From Aquimarina mycalae (GTDB taxonomy: Bacteria > Bacteroidota > Bacteroidia > Flavobacteriales > Flavobacteriaceae): 64,000 nucleotides of DNA. Within the stretch, counting starts at the first letter, position 1, and each line of letters opens with the position of its first letter. The DNA lies in the NCBI RefSeq assembly GCF_029906345.1, contig NZ_JARYGY010000004.1, positions 427,249-491,248 of the forward strand, in the 5' to 3' direction. Made by a program: the position numbers and the translations under genes. The notes under the pieces are model-generated. The model searched no databases. It was not told the origin of the DNA and worked only from the letters and a program-made list of their open reading frames with translations. Positions 9,417 through 19,335 of the stretch are shown piece after piece.

Positions 9417-10419
9417 AACATATATCATATTATTAAATTATAAGTCGTGGAAAGATACTATTGAATGTCTTGAGAGTGTTTTAAAATTACAAGGAGATTC
9501 CTTTCAGATTATACTAGTTGATAATTCTCCAACAAATGAATCCATAGATAATATAATTTCTTGGGCTAACGGTAAAATTGAAAACATTAAAACTGATTTT
9601 CCAGAATTGGTTTATCCTTTAGAAAAAAAACCAATAGAGTATGTTTTAGCTTCCGAAAAAAATGCTGAAGAAGCTGTTTTTGAAGATAAGAAACTAATTA
9701 TTATTAAATCCAACGAAAACAATGGTTTTTCTGCTGGAAATAATGTAGGTTTAAGATATGTATTGAACGTTTCAAACAGTTCTGGAAAGGTATGGTTACT
9801 AAATAATGACACAGTTGTTTCTAAAAATACCCTATCCAAATTACTTGAAACTTCAGAATCTAATTCAAAGTATGGAATAATAGGAGCGAAACTGATAGAA
9901 TATGATAATCCTAAAATTATTCAATCTATTGGAGGAAAATATAATCCTTGGATTGGTAAAATTTCAATTGTAGGTAATGGTGATAGTGTAAATAAAAAAT
10001 ATTCTAAAGAGGTAACGTTTGATTACCCTATAGGAGCTTCAATGTTTTTAGATATCGATTTTGTTCGAAAAGTTGGTCTTATGGATGAACAATATTTTCT
10101 TTATTTTGAAGAGTATGATTGGGTCTTAAGAGGAAAACGGAATGGATATGAAATGTGTTTTTGTCCAGAAGCTGAGGTGTACCATAAAGGAGGAGGAAGT
10201 TCTGGAGGAAAAACTAGTAAACTATCGGATTTTTATGGTATAAGAAGTAAGATCTTATTCACTAAAAAGTTTTTTCCATTATTAACACCTATATTATATC
10301 TTTCTTTTCTTTTCTTTCTTTTTAATAGAATAAAAAGAAAACAATACGATAGAATCTTTATGTTATTTAAATTAATTAAGAACCCTAATAGTTATTTTAA
10401 TGGGACAGATAATAAATAA
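9403..10419 (+). CDS. GT2-family glycosyltransferase, rhamnosyltransferase-like
   Basis: I choose the ATG at 9403, which overlaps the preceding gene by 14 bases; a TTG lies two codons upstream. The 338-residue protein has the GT-A fold of family 2: an N-terminal ILLNYKSWKDTIECLESV stretch, VDNSP near residue 40, NNGFSAGNNVGL near 105, and LLNNDTVV near 132 as the nucleotide-metal motif. GASMFLDIDFVRKVGLMDE and YFEEYDWVLR follow, typical of WbbL-like rhamnosyltransferases. A hydrophobic C-terminal segment near residues 290-310 may anchor it to the membrane. The rmlBACD genes would supply a matching donor, but the sugar specificity is inferred. Confidence 0.85.
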   Translation: MQIPKTYIILLNYKSWKDTIECLESVLKLQGDSFQIILVDNSPTNESIDNIISWANGKIENIKTDFPELVYPLEKKPIEYVLASEKNAEEAVFEDKKLIIIKSNENNGFSAGNNVGLRYVLNVSNSSGKVWLLNNDTVVSKNTLSKLLETSESNSKYGIIGAKLIEYDNPKIIQSIGGKYNPWIGKISIVGNGDSVNKKYSKEVTFDYPIGASMFLDIDFVRKVGLMDEQYFLYFEEYDWVLRGKRNGYEMCFCPEAEVYHKGGGSSGGKTSKLSDFYGIRSKILFTKKFFPLLTPILYLSFLFFLFNRIKRKQYDRIFMLFKLIKNPNSYFNGTDNK

Positions 10420-11674
10420 ATTAGGGTTTCTTTTTATTTTTTTGGAAAACTTATATCTACCATTTGATTTAGGCTTTGATTTTCGATTTAATTACCTTTT
10501 GTATTTAGTATTTATTGTTTATTATTTTTTAACACATAATAAGATTAGAATTTCTTTTAAAGCTCTTTTCTTTTTTTTGATAACTTCCATTTTCTTTTTT
10601 TTGATTCCTTTACTTAAGGGAAATTATATTTTAGGGTTTATAAAACAATTCATATTGATTAATTATCAGTTGCTTTTTTGTTATCTTTTAATTAGTTCTT
10701 ATAATTTTGATTTTAAAAAAATATTTAAAGACTATTTATCGATAACCTATCTAATTTGTTATGCGGCAATAATTCAATTACTCTTGCTTAAAATGAATTT
10801 TCACTATGGTGCGAGTTTTTCATATTTAGGTTTTGATTTAGGGAATTTTGGCACAGGAAATGATAGATTACAATCTTGGTTCGAGGAACCATCATTTATG
10901 GCCTACGCAATGATGCCAGCAATATTTGTTGCATTATCTAGATTGTTTAATTTACACAAAAACATTTCTAAGGTAAAAGCTATACTAATTATTGGAATAT
11001 TACTTCTAACAAAATCTTCAGTTGGTCTTTTAGGGTTGTTATTTTCATTGATAATTGTAGTTTTTAGTAAGTATCCAATTATAAAAAAACCAACCTATTT
11101 CATTCCTTTGATAATAACGATTCCGTTGTTGGGTTTTTCTATTTATCAAATTCCTGATGTAAAGTTGAGGGTTGATGATACTTACGATTTGTTTTCAGAT
11201 GACAATGTTTCCAAACAAGACATAAGTAAAACGAATTTAAGCACATATGCTTTGTATAGCAATTATAGGGTTACTAAAAAGACTTTTTTTAATAATGTTT
11301 TTTTGGGAACAGGTATTGGTACTTATGAAAGCAATTATAATAAATATATAAATGAATTGATTCCTGCAACAGCATTAAGAGATCGATATCAATTAAATAA
11401 GAAAGATGCTAATAGTCTCTTTATGAGATTGCTTGCCGAAACGGGCTTAGCTGGTATATTTTTGTTTTTCTTTTTTATTCAAAGAAACAAAATAAAATTT
11501 TCATCAATTAATTTGGACAAAAGGTTTTTATGGGCATTTAATAATGGTATTTTTGTTTTGATTATGTTAAGATTATTAAGACAGGGCCACTATACATCAT
11601 TAGGTTTTATAATGTTTCTGTTATTATTTTATTTTTTTAAGAAAGAAATCGTAATTAATGAAAGAAATAATTAG
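10400..11674 (+). CDS. O-antigen polymerase/ligase-like membrane protein, subclass with RLLAETGLAG motif
   Basis: This 424-residue protein is hydrophobic throughout, with about eleven membrane segments and a large periplasmic loop before the last ones. It carries FEEPSFMAYAMMP in the middle and GTGIGTYES then SLFMRLLAETGLAG near the end, a pattern shared with the gene at 20414 but not with the other three polymerase-like genes here. Such proteins either polymerise lipid-linked repeats (Wzy) or transfer glycans to an acceptor (WaaL). Sequence alone does not decide which. Its start lies 20 bases inside the preceding GT2 gene. Confidence 0.8.
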   Translation: MGQIINKLGFLFIFLENLYLPFDLGFDFRFNYLLYLVFIVYYFLTHNKIRISFKALFFFLITSIFFFLIPLLKGNYILGFIKQFILINYQLLFCYLLISSYNFDFKKIFKDYLSITYLICYAAIIQLLLLKMNFHYGASFSYLGFDLGNFGTGNDRLQSWFEEPSFMAYAMMPAIFVALSRLFNLHKNISKVKAILIIGILLLTKSSVGLLGLLFSLIIVVFSKYPIIKKPTYFIPLIITIPLLGFSIYQIPDVKLRVDDTYDLFSDDNVSKQDISKTNLSTYALYSNYRVTKKTFFNNVFLGTGIGTYESNYNKYINELIPATALRDRYQLNKKDANSLFMRLLAETGLAGIFLFFFFIQRNKIKFSSINLDKRFLWAFNNGIFVLIMLRLLRQGHYTSLGFIMFLLLFYFFKKEIVINERNN

Positions 11675-12293
11675 ACTGTTTAACCAATATTATTTTCTAG
11701 ATATATTTAGATTAATACGGGATATTATAATTACTAAGATTTTATTTCCACGTCAAATAAGGTTAATTCGACAACCAGCTTATATTGTTGGAAAAAAGTA
11801 TATTACTTTTGGGGAGAATTTTAATTCAGGTGTTAATTTAAGAATTGAAGTGTTAGATTCTAAATTTGTTAGACATCCTATTGTTGGTTTTGATGACGAT
11901 CCAAAGCTAATAATTGGAAATAACGTTAATTTTAATTTTAATGTACATGTTGGAGTAATAAAGGAAATTAAGATTGGAAACAATGTTCTTGTTGGGAGTA
12001 ATGTTGTAATTATTGATCACAATCACGGAAACTACAAAAATGGTAATCAAGATTCTCCGTTCTCAATTCCAAAAGAGCGGAAGTCCATAGCAGAATCGAT
12101 TGTAATAGGTGATAATGTATGGATTGCTGAGAATGTTGCGATACTGCCAGGTACTGTTATAGGAGATGGTTGTATTATTGGTGCGAATTCTGTGGTAAGT
12201 GGTTTTTACGAGAAAAATCAGATTGTAGTAGGCTCTCCAGGAAAACCTGTTAAAAAATATAATGAAGACACCAGTAAATGGGAAGTTTTATAA
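11658..12293 (+). CDS. LbetaH-type sugar O-acyltransferase
   Basis: The 211-residue protein has a left-handed parallel beta-helix made of hexapeptide repeats: IIGNNVNFN, IKIGNNVLVGSN and IVIGDNVWIAEN are visible. An IIDHNHGNY segment near residue 115 holds the likely catalytic His. These features match xenobiotic/maltose/NodL-type acetyltransferases, which use acetyl-CoA to acetylate soluble sugars. It overlaps the preceding gene by 17 bases. With the membrane acyltransferase at 8337 it gives the locus two ways to acylate its sugars. Confidence 0.85.
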   Translation: MKEIIRLFNQYYFLDIFRLIRDIIITKILFPRQIRLIRQPAYIVGKKYITFGENFNSGVNLRIEVLDSKFVRHPIVGFDDDPKLIIGNNVNFNFNVHVGVIKEIKIGNNVLVGSNVVIIDHNHGNYKNGNQDSPFSIPKERKSIAESIVIGDNVWIAENVAILPGTVIGDGCIIGANSVVSGFYEKNQIVVGSPGKPVKKYNEDTSKWEVL

Positions 12294-12308
12294 TAAAAAT
12301 GTTAGTTT

Positions 12309-13421
12309 TTGAAAAAGAAAATAGTCATTTCAGCAATTAATTTTGATTCAGGTGGGCCATTATCAATAATGCAAGACTGCCTTTCTGAATTATCAAGAAA
12401 TCATACTTCGGATTATGAAATTATAGCATTGGTTAATTCAAAAAAATTATATGAAATATCGAATATTGAATATATAGAGTTTCCGTTGTCAAAAAAAAAC
12501 TGGATATTTAGGTTATACTATGAGTATATCTTTTTTTATTTCTTATCCATAAAGATAAAGCCTGATTTTTGGTTATCTATGCATGATATGACTCCTAATG
12601 TCAGATGTAAAAATCGTTTCGTGTATTGTCATAATCCAACTCCATTCTATAAGGCATATAAAAAGGATATTTTTAAGAATACTAAAACATTTTTGTTTTC
12701 TTCATTTTATAAATATTTGTATCGGATAAATATCAAAAAGAATAAATATGTTATTGTTCAACAAGATTGGATAAGAAAGGAATTTAGGAAATTTTGGCAA
12801 TTAAAAAATGTATTAGTTGCATATCCTAAAGTGAAACTATTTAACTTTGAAGAAGTTTTTAATGAAAACCCTCCGATACCCAAAAAGAATAAAATAAAAA
12901 CTTTTTTTTATCCAAGTTTCCCAAGACCATTTAAGAATTTTGAAATTATATGTAAAGCTTACTCTTTATTACCTCAAAAATATCAAGATAATTGTAAAGT
13001 AAATTTGACAATTGATGAAACCTTAAATAGTTATTCAAAAAATATCGTTGAGGAATACTCAAATTTCAAAGGGATAAATTTTTTAGGTTTACTTTCCAGA
13101 AAACAGGTATATGAATATTATAATATATCAGATTGTCTAATCTTTCCTTCTAAATTAGAAACTTGGGGTTTACCAATTACCGAATTTAAAGCTACTTCCA
13201 AACCAATGTTTTTAACAAAGGAATCGTATGCTAAAGAAACTGTTGGAGAATATAAAGACGTAAGTTTTTTTGATATAAACTCCCCAGAGGAATTAAGAGA
13301 TTTAATAATTGACTTTATTGATGATACTATCATATATGAAGGTAACAAAGAAAACAAGGTAGAAGAACCATATACCAATGGGTGGCCCCAACTTTTAAAT
13401 AAGATTTTGATTAATGAATAG
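12309..13421 (+). CDS. GT4-family glycosyltransferase
   Basis: The 370-residue protein starts with TTG; the resulting N-terminus (KKKIVISAINFDSGGPLSI) is the normal first strand of GT-B glycosyltransferases, so I accept this start. The C-terminal half has FYPSFPRPFKN near residues 199-209 and FPSKLETWGLPITEF near 278-292, the GT4 donor-binding region where a conserved Glu contacts the nucleotide sugar. It probably adds one sugar to the growing repeat on the cytoplasmic side of the inner membrane. Its donor cannot be read from the sequence. The gene overlaps the next by 8 bases. Confidence 0.83.
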   Translation: MKKKIVISAINFDSGGPLSIMQDCLSELSRNHTSDYEIIALVNSKKLYEISNIEYIEFPLSKKNWIFRLYYEYIFFYFLSIKIKPDFWLSMHDMTPNVRCKNRFVYCHNPTPFYKAYKKDIFKNTKTFLFSSFYKYLYRINIKKNKYVIVQQDWIRKEFRKFWQLKNVLVAYPKVKLFNFEEVFNENPPIPKKNKIKTFFYPSFPRPFKNFEIICKAYSLLPQKYQDNCKVNLTIDETLNSYSKNIVEEYSNFKGINFLGLLSRKQVYEYYNISDCLIFPSKLETWGLPITEFKATSKPMFLTKESYAKETVGEYKDVSFFDINSPEELRDLIIDFIDDTIIYEGNKENKVEEPYTNGWPQLLNKILINE

Positions 13422-14703
13422 TTTATATTTTAAAAATATTAGAATAAATATTCTTTTTATGGGATTAGTGGCATTATTCCCGCTATATAAAATAAATTAT
13501 AATTCTTATTCAATATTATTATTAGTTGTTTATGGATTAATTACTAGTTTAAAAACAAGAGTAAGTCGAGAAAAATTGGTAATAAGAATTAAAGAAAAAA
13601 AAAATATTTTTTTTCTTACGTCTTTAATCTTTTTTGTTTTTATTTTCAGTTTGTTGTTTTCTGAAAACTTATCATATGGAATTAGAAGTGTTCAACATTT
13701 AATACCATTATTGCTCTTTCCTATATCTTTTTTTTTTCTTTCTGAAAAAATTTCTAAAAAAGAGATTACTATAATATTTAAAATATATTTAGTTGGTTGT
13801 TTTCTTCATATTATTTACATTCATTATAATTTTTATGATTTAGGGTTGTATAATAATATTCAAGAAGCTAAATTCTATAAATTGCCATTTAGAGATGCAG
13901 TATTAAATTTTGAATATGAATCTCTTCATCCAACTTATTTGTCATTATGGTATTGTTTTGCAATTGTTCTTATTTTAAAGGATTTTGAACGATTAAAACT
14001 TGGAAAAAACACCTTAATATTATTTATTAAAATTACCTTTATTCTGGTTTTAGTAGGAACAATTATATTACTTTCTTCAAGAATAGGAATACTAGCGTTA
14101 ATTATTGTTTTGTTTTGTTTTTTTCTGAGGTTAAGGAATAAAAAAACAAAATGGACTTTGTCTTTTTTGTTTATTATAGCTATTGCTTTTTCATTTAAAA
14201 ATGTCTCCTATATCTCTTCTAGATTTATAAATGAGTTTAAACAAACTAAAATGTCTCCTCCTGTCGGTAAAGAACATAATTCAGTCAATATAAGAATTGG
14301 AATTTATGAATGTTCTTTAAAGGTTATAAAAAACAATTTGTTTTTTGGAGTTGGTATTGGTGATGTTCAGGACCGCTTAAATGATTGTTTTTCTAATTTT
14401 AATACAGATGTTTATCAACAGAAAAATTATAACTCGCATAATTATTTCTTACACTCTTTATTAGTTGCAGGAATTATTGGCTTATTTGCTGTTCTAATTA
14501 TGTTTTATGTTTTATTTAAATTAGCATTACAGTTCAATAGTTATGCATACATTTGTTTTTTACTAATTGTTATTATAGCCTTGCTTTTCGAAAACATATT
14601 AAGTAGAAATAATGGTGTAATGTTTTTTGCCTTTTTTAATACATTATTTGTCCAATACTTTGATAGTAAAAAATATGTTAACAGCTTCAATAGTTCTATA
14701 TAA
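13414..14703 (+). CDS. O-antigen ligase/polymerase-like protein, HNyFLhS subclass
   Basis: A 429-residue membrane protein with about eleven hydrophobic segments. HPTYLSL in the first half and NSHNYFLHSLLVAGIIGL near the end match the O-antigen ligase family (PF04932). A cytosolic-facing basic stretch near residues 45-70 separates the first membrane helices. The related genes at 22586 and 30239 share the HNQFL-type motif, so this is one of three of this subclass in the locus. Whether it acts as ligase or polymerase is open. It overlaps the previous gene by 8 bases and the next by 29. Confidence 0.8.
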   Translation: MNSLYFKNIRINILFMGLVALFPLYKINYNSYSILLLVVYGLITSLKTRVSREKLVIRIKEKKNIFFLTSLIFFVFIFSLLFSENLSYGIRSVQHLIPLLLFPISFFFLSEKISKKEITIIFKIYLVGCFLHIIYIHYNFYDLGLYNNIQEAKFYKLPFRDAVLNFEYESLHPTYLSLWYCFAIVLILKDFERLKLGKNTLILFIKITFILVLVGTIILLSSRIGILALIIVLFCFFLRLRNKKTKWTLSFLFIIAIAFSFKNVSYISSRFINEFKQTKMSPPVGKEHNSVNIRIGIYECSLKVIKNNLFFGVGIGDVQDRLNDCFSNFNTDVYQQKNYNSHNYFLHSLLVAGIIGLFAVLIMFYVLFKLALQFNSYAYICFLLIVIIALLFENILSRNNGVMFFAFFNTLFVQYFDSKKYVNSFNSSI

Positions 14704-15436
14704 TAATGATATAGAAAAACTAAAAAAATCTATAAATAGTTTTTTAGAAACTGATTGCAAAACACACCTTTATTTAATAGATAATTCAGAGACAGAAAAT
14801 TTAAAACAATCACTTAATTATGATTCAGATGTTACATATATTCATTCTGGAATTAATTTGGGGTTTGGTGCTGGTCATAATAAAATTCTAAATAAAATTA
14901 AAGACATATCATCTTTTCATTTAATTCTAAATCCAGATGTTTATTTTGATAAGAATGTTTTAATTGAATTAATGACTTTTTTAAAAGAAAATCCTCAAAT
15001 AGGTGTTTTAGGACCAAAAGTTTTATATCCAAATGGGGATTTACAGCATTCAATAAGAAAATTCCCCAAACCTCAGGATTTATTTATTAGAAGAATTCCA
15101 TTTTTAAAGAAAATTTTGAGTAAACAGTACAGAAGATCTCATTATCTTGATATTTCAATTAACAAACCGATAGAGGTTGATTCCTTGTCGGGTTGTTTCC
15201 AGCTATTTAGAACTGAAGTTTTAAATAATATAAATGGTTTTGACGAGAGATATTTCATGTATTTGGAAGATATTGATATTTGTAAAAAAGTCAAAAAGTT
15301 AGGATATAATGTTTATTATTATCCTGAGGCGAATATTTATCATTATTTTGAGAAAGGATCTGCGAAGAAATTAAAATTAGTCCTTATTCATTTCCATTCA
15401 TTTTTGAAGTATTTTTTTAAATGGTGGAGGAATTAA
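14675..15436 (+). CDS. GT2-family glycosyltransferase, WbbL/rhamnosyltransferase-like
   Basis: I choose the ATG at 14675 because MLTASIVLYNND is the standard first strand of family 2 enzymes; an earlier ATG at 14627 would add 16 residues that are merely the tail of the previous gene in another frame. The 253-residue protein has IDNSETE near residue 34, GINLGFGAGHN near 59, LILNPDVYF near 81 as the metal-binding motif, and SGCFQLFRTEV then YFMYLEDIDICKK near 170-200. These are strong marks of WbbL-type rhamnosyltransferases. The start lies 29 bases inside the preceding gene, indicating translational coupling. Confidence 0.87.
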   Translation: MLTASIVLYNNDIEKLKKSINSFLETDCKTHLYLIDNSETENLKQSLNYDSDVTYIHSGINLGFGAGHNKILNKIKDISSFHLILNPDVYFDKNVLIELMTFLKENPQIGVLGPKVLYPNGDLQHSIRKFPKPQDLFIRRIPFLKKILSKQYRRSHYLDISINKPIEVDSLSGCFQLFRTEVLNNINGFDERYFMYLEDIDICKKVKKLGYNVYYYPEANIYHYFEKGSAKKLKLVLIHFHSFLKYFFKWWRN

Positions 15437-15494
15437 TATTAGTAGGCCACTAAATTTAGTACTTTTGTTTTGATGATTTTCTAAATTTTTAAAC

Positions 15495-16661
15495 TTGGAG
15501 CTATATTATCCCATTATATTTTTTGCTGGAGCTTATTTACTTACTTATTTAACTATACCTAAAATAATAGGTTTGGTTGAGTATAAAAAACTTATGGATG
15601 AGCCTAATAATAGGAGTTCACATGTCAAGATCACACCCACTCTTGGAGGTGTTTCTTTTTTTTATACATTAGTTTTTGCACTTTTTTTTCTACATAATTG
15701 GGATAATTATGATGAAGCAATATATTTCATACCAGGACTTACAATCCTTTTTATGATTGGATTAAAGGATGATTTGGTTGTACTATCTCCTTATGCAAAA
15801 CTTATTGCACAACTTATTGCTGTTGTTTTTATTATAAGTAATGAAAGCTTTACAATAAATTCATTGAATGGTTTTTTAGGGATTTATGAAATACCAATTT
15901 ATATCTATTATTTTATTGCAGGCTTTATGATGGTCACTATTATTAATGCGTATAATTTGATAGATGGGATTGATGGGTTAGCAGCAATTGTTGGTATCGT
16001 AATTTTGATAATTTATACGACTATATTTTATATTACAGGAGAATACTTTTATGTTCTTGTTTCTTTGGCTCTGAATGGTAGTTTAATAGCTTTTTTGAGT
16101 TTTAATTTATCTTCTAATAAAAAGATTTTTATGGGAGATACAGGATCTCTTATTGTAGGCTTTATAATAAGTATTTTGACACTCAAGTTTTTAGCGTTAT
16201 CTCCAGAGTCATATGATACTCTTCCGTTTTTATTGGAGAATGTACCGCTAATAGCTATTAGCATTCTAATAGTTCCCTTGTTTGATACAGCAAGGGTTTT
16301 TACAATCAGATTGGCGAACAAAAAAAGCCCATTTTCTCCTGATAGAAATCATACCCATCATATATTGATTGATTATTTCAAAATTTCTCATAAACGCGCA
16401 AGCTTTGTTATTGGAGGTTTTAATCTAATTTTTGTAATTCTTTTTGTAATTCTTGGAAGTGCATCATATAATTTTTATTTAACTATTATACTAATTGCTG
16501 CTGTAATATTACTAGGATACTTTTTTTATAGATTTGACTATAGTTTTGCTAATATTAAGAGAAAAATAATTTTCCGAAAAAAAGTTGATAACTTAAAGAA
16601 TGAAATGAAAAAAGGAGGAGAAAAATTAATTCAAAAAAACAAAGCTAAAAGGGATACTTAG
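15495..16661 (+). CDS. WecA/MraY-type undecaprenyl-phosphate glycosyl-1-phosphate transferase
   Basis: The 388-residue polytopic protein (about ten helices) belongs to the MraY/WecA/TagO family that transfers a HexNAc-1-phosphate to undecaprenyl phosphate and so starts a glycan. Motifs are DEPNNRSSHVKITPTLGG near residues 37-54, GLKDDL near 90 with the Asp pair, NAYNLIDGIDGL near 152-163, FMGDTGSL near 213-220, and the RNHTHHIL histidine motif near 282. The start codon is TTG. It is one of three initiating enzymes in the locus; the other two are WcaJ-type. The basic tail after residue 350 is probably cytoplasmic. Confidence 0.9.
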   Translation: MELYYPIIFFAGAYLLTYLTIPKIIGLVEYKKLMDEPNNRSSHVKITPTLGGVSFFYTLVFALFFLHNWDNYDEAIYFIPGLTILFMIGLKDDLVVLSPYAKLIAQLIAVVFIISNESFTINSLNGFLGIYEIPIYIYYFIAGFMMVTIINAYNLIDGIDGLAAIVGIVILIIYTTIFYITGEYFYVLVSLALNGSLIAFLSFNLSSNKKIFMGDTGSLIVGFIISILTLKFLALSPESYDTLPFLLENVPLIAISILIVPLFDTARVFTIRLANKKSPFSPDRNHTHHILIDYFKISHKRASFVIGGFNLIFVILFVILGSASYNFYLTIILIAAVILLGYFFYRFDYSFANIKRKIIFRKKVDNLKNEMKKGGEKLIQKNKAKRDT

Positions 16662-16721
16662 TTTTTTTAAAAGCTTTTTATTGTCACATATATTTTAAGA
16701 AGGTAAGTTCTATAAACAGTA

Positions 16722-18074
16722 ATGGTAAACTTTGTTAAAAGAAAATTTCACGAAACTGTCAAAAATGAGTTTGTAAAACATGTATTGACACTGATTTCTG
16801 GAACTTCTATAGCACAGTTTATACCAATAGCAATATCACCAATACTTACAAGAATTTACACACCACAAGATTTTTCTGTTCTGGGAATATATATCAGTAT
16901 TGCAATAATTTTGTCCGAAATAACTACTGGTAAATTTGAGTTGGCTATTATGAATGCCGATGATGAAGATGAGAAAACTAATATAATATCACTTGCTATA
17001 TTGGTAATTGGAATAACAGGGTTATTTTTTGGATTGTTATTTTTTTTATTCTTCGAAAAGATATCATTCCTGAACGTTACAGGTAGTGTGTATTGGAAAT
17101 ATCTATTAGTACCTACAATTGCGTTCTTAGGTATTGTAAAACTGTTTACTTTTACTAATATTAAGAAAAAAAGGTATAAGACCATATCCTTATCTAAAGT
17201 TACTAGATCAATATTCCAATCAACCATACAAATAGGGTTGTATAGTTTTAAATACTTTGGTTTGCTTATCGGTTTTTTTGTTTCATCGATTGTCGAAGGA
17301 ATAGTTTTATGTAGCGGAAACAGAAAGTATATAAAAAGGATAAAATATGTACAGCTAAAAGCTACGGCAAAAAGATATGCAAAGTTCCCGTTGTTTGATG
17401 TCCCTTCCAGTCTTTTTAATATTGGAACGATTCAAGCTCCAATATTGTTGATACCTCATTATTTTGGAGCTTTATATGGCGGTTTCTATTTTCATGCTTA
17501 CAAGGTTTTAATGATGCCTATATCTATTATTGGAGGAGCAATAGGACAAGTGTTTTTTGAACAAGGTTCTCTACTCAAAAAAAACAAAAAGGAATTTTCA
17601 GAACTTGTATTTAGTACTCATAAAAAACTGTTGTTTTTATCATTCGTTCCTTTGTTAATCATTTTGGTTTTTGGAGATCATATTTTTGCTTTCGTATTTG
17701 GAGATGAGTGGAGAGTTGCAGGTACGTATGCAATGTTAATGATCCCTTGGATATTTCTAAACTTTTTGGTATCACCTATCACCTTTATAATTACGATCTA
17801 TGAGAAGCAACAAATAGGCTTTATATTCCTTTCATTAATGTCTGTGTTACGATTAATTGCCTTATTAATGGGAATTTTTTATTTCCGAGATGCGTATATG
17901 ACAGTAATGCTTTTTGGTTACCTGAGTGCGATTAGTTATTTTATATATGCCACATTTATGATTAATAGATACACAGATATTGGTGTATTGAAGTATTGGT
18001 TAATTGTAATTAAATATGGTGTGTCTTTTTACCTTGTTTTATTTCTTGCGGATTATCTTTTTCGGATGTATTAA
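16722..18074 (+). CDS. Wzx-type polysaccharide flippase
   Basis: A 450-residue, twelve-helix MOP-superfamily protein. The N-terminal VKHVLTLISGTSIAQFIPIAISPILTRIYTP is split between two helices and ends with the LTRIYTPxDFS motif that is common in Wzx flippases of O-antigen loci. It would move the undecaprenyl-linked oligosaccharide to the periplasm. It shows no close resemblance to the flippase at 5644 beyond the fold, so the two may serve different glycans. A terminator at 18156 follows, making this the last gene of the first transcription block. Confidence 0.87.
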   Translation: MVNFVKRKFHETVKNEFVKHVLTLISGTSIAQFIPIAISPILTRIYTPQDFSVLGIYISIAIILSEITTGKFELAIMNADDEDEKTNIISLAILVIGITGLFFGLLFFLFFEKISFLNVTGSVYWKYLLVPTIAFLGIVKLFTFTNIKKKRYKTISLSKVTRSIFQSTIQIGLYSFKYFGLLIGFFVSSIVEGIVLCSGNRKYIKRIKYVQLKATAKRYAKFPLFDVPSSLFNIGTIQAPILLIPHYFGALYGGFYFHAYKVLMMPISIIGGAIGQVFFEQGSLLKKNKKEFSELVFSTHKKLLFLSFVPLLIILVFGDHIFAFVFGDEWRVAGTYAMLMIPWIFLNFLVSPITFIITIYEKQQIGFIFLSLMSVLRLIALLMGIFYFRDAYMTVMLFGYLSAISYFIYATFMINRYTDIGVLKYWLIVIKYGVSFYLVLFLADYLFRMY

Positions 18075-18155
18075 ACGGATCAAGTGCACAAATCTGTTTA
18101 ATAAATGAAAAATGATTAAATATATACTATTTTTAGCGCAAAGTAATTGCAAAAA

Positions 18156-18189
18156 ACTCCTGGAATAATGTCAAACAGGAGTGTTTTTT
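18156..18189 (+). terminator. rho-independent terminator after the second flippase
   Basis: ACTCCTG at 18156-18162 pairs with CAGGAGT at 18176-18182 around a 13-base loop, followed by G and six T. It separates the polysaccharide locus into two transcriptional halves: rml-to-flippase, and wecB onward. Confidence 0.85.
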
Positions 18190-18241
18190 AACTATGTAAT
18201 TCAATAGATATTTATTTTCTTACAATTAAAAATGTAAATGA

Positions 18242-19324
18242 ATGATAAAGATCGTAACGATCATTGGTGCAAGACCACAATTTGTTAAAGCAGCAACAAT
18301 CTCAAGAAGTATAAAAAAAACAAAAAGTATTTTAGAAGTTATTGTCCATACTGGACAACATTACGATGAAAATATGTCTAAGGTTTTTTTTGAAGAAATG
18401 AGTATTCCTAAACCAGATTATAATTTAGGAATTGGTGGAGGAAAACATGGTCAACAAACGGGAGAGATGTTGATTAATATAGAAAAAGTGCTATTAAAAG
18501 AAGAACCCAAAATAGTGCTCGTTTATGGTGATACTAATAGTACAATCGCTGGAGCTCTGGTCGCTTCCAAATTACATATTCCCGTTTTACATATAGAAGC
18601 AGGATTAAGGTCTTTTAACAGGAAAATGCCCGAAGAGATAAATAGAGTTTTGACTGATCACATCTCAGAAATGCTTTTTATTTCTACTGATGCGGCACTA
18701 AACAACTTAAAAAATGAAGGTATATCTGACTCCAAAATTTATAGAGTAGGAGATGTAATGTATGATGCCGCCATATTCTATAAAGAAAAAGCAATTAAAC
18801 AGAGTGAGATTATTGAAACTTTAGGTTTAATAAATACTACTTTCATTTTAGCAACAGTCCATAGAGCAGAAAATACAGATAATAAAGAAAGATTGACTTT
18901 AATCATGAAAGAATTAGATAAAATTTCTACAAACAATAAGGTTATATTACCACTGCATCCCAGGACTAATCAAAAAATGAAAGAGTACAAAATAAGAACA
19001 AAAAACATTACTTTTATAGATCCATTAGGGTATATAGATATGGTAATGTTAGAAATGAAATGTGCCATGATTATTACAGATTCTGGAGGAATACAAAAAG
19101 AAGCGTTTTTTCATAAAAAACCCTGTATTACCTTACGGTCAGAAACAGAATGGACTGAATTGGTTGAAGCAGGATGTAATTTTCTATGGTCGGATGAGGA
19201 TAGTTTATTAGAATTATATGACAAAGTCAAATCAAGAGAATTAAACTTTTCTAATGAGTATTACGGCAATGGTAAAGCAGCTTCATTAATAATCGATCAA
19301 ATCGTACGAGCCTATTTAAATTGA
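18242..19324 (+). CDS. wecB: UDP-N-acetylglucosamine 2-epimerase (non-hydrolysing)
   Basis: The enzyme interconverts UDP-GlcNAc and UDP-ManNAc. The 360-residue protein has all the family landmarks: GARPQFVKAA at residues 8-17, HTGQHYDENM near 37, VYGDTNST near 94, HIEAGLRSF followed by MPEEINR near 118-136, the ATVHRAEN stretch near 206, and TDSGGIQKEA near 279-288. It opens the second half of the locus, just after a terminator. No UDP-ManNAc dehydrogenase is obvious beside it, so ManNAc may be used directly, or the dehydrogenase may lie elsewhere. Confidence 0.94.
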   Translation: MIKIVTIIGARPQFVKAATISRSIKKTKSILEVIVHTGQHYDENMSKVFFEEMSIPKPDYNLGIGGGKHGQQTGEMLINIEKVLLKEEPKIVLVYGDTNSTIAGALVASKLHIPVLHIEAGLRSFNRKMPEEINRVLTDHISEMLFISTDAALNNLKNEGISDSKIYRVGDVMYDAAIFYKEKAIKQSEIIETLGLINTTFILATVHRAENTDNKERLTLIMKELDKISTNNKVILPLHPRTNQKMKEYKIRTKNITFIDPLGYIDMVMLEMKCAMIITDSGGIQKEAFFHKKPCITLRSETEWTELVEAGCNFLWSDEDSLLELYDKVKSRELNFSNEYYGNGKAASLIIDQIVRAYLN

Positions 19325-19335
19325 TTAACGTTGTA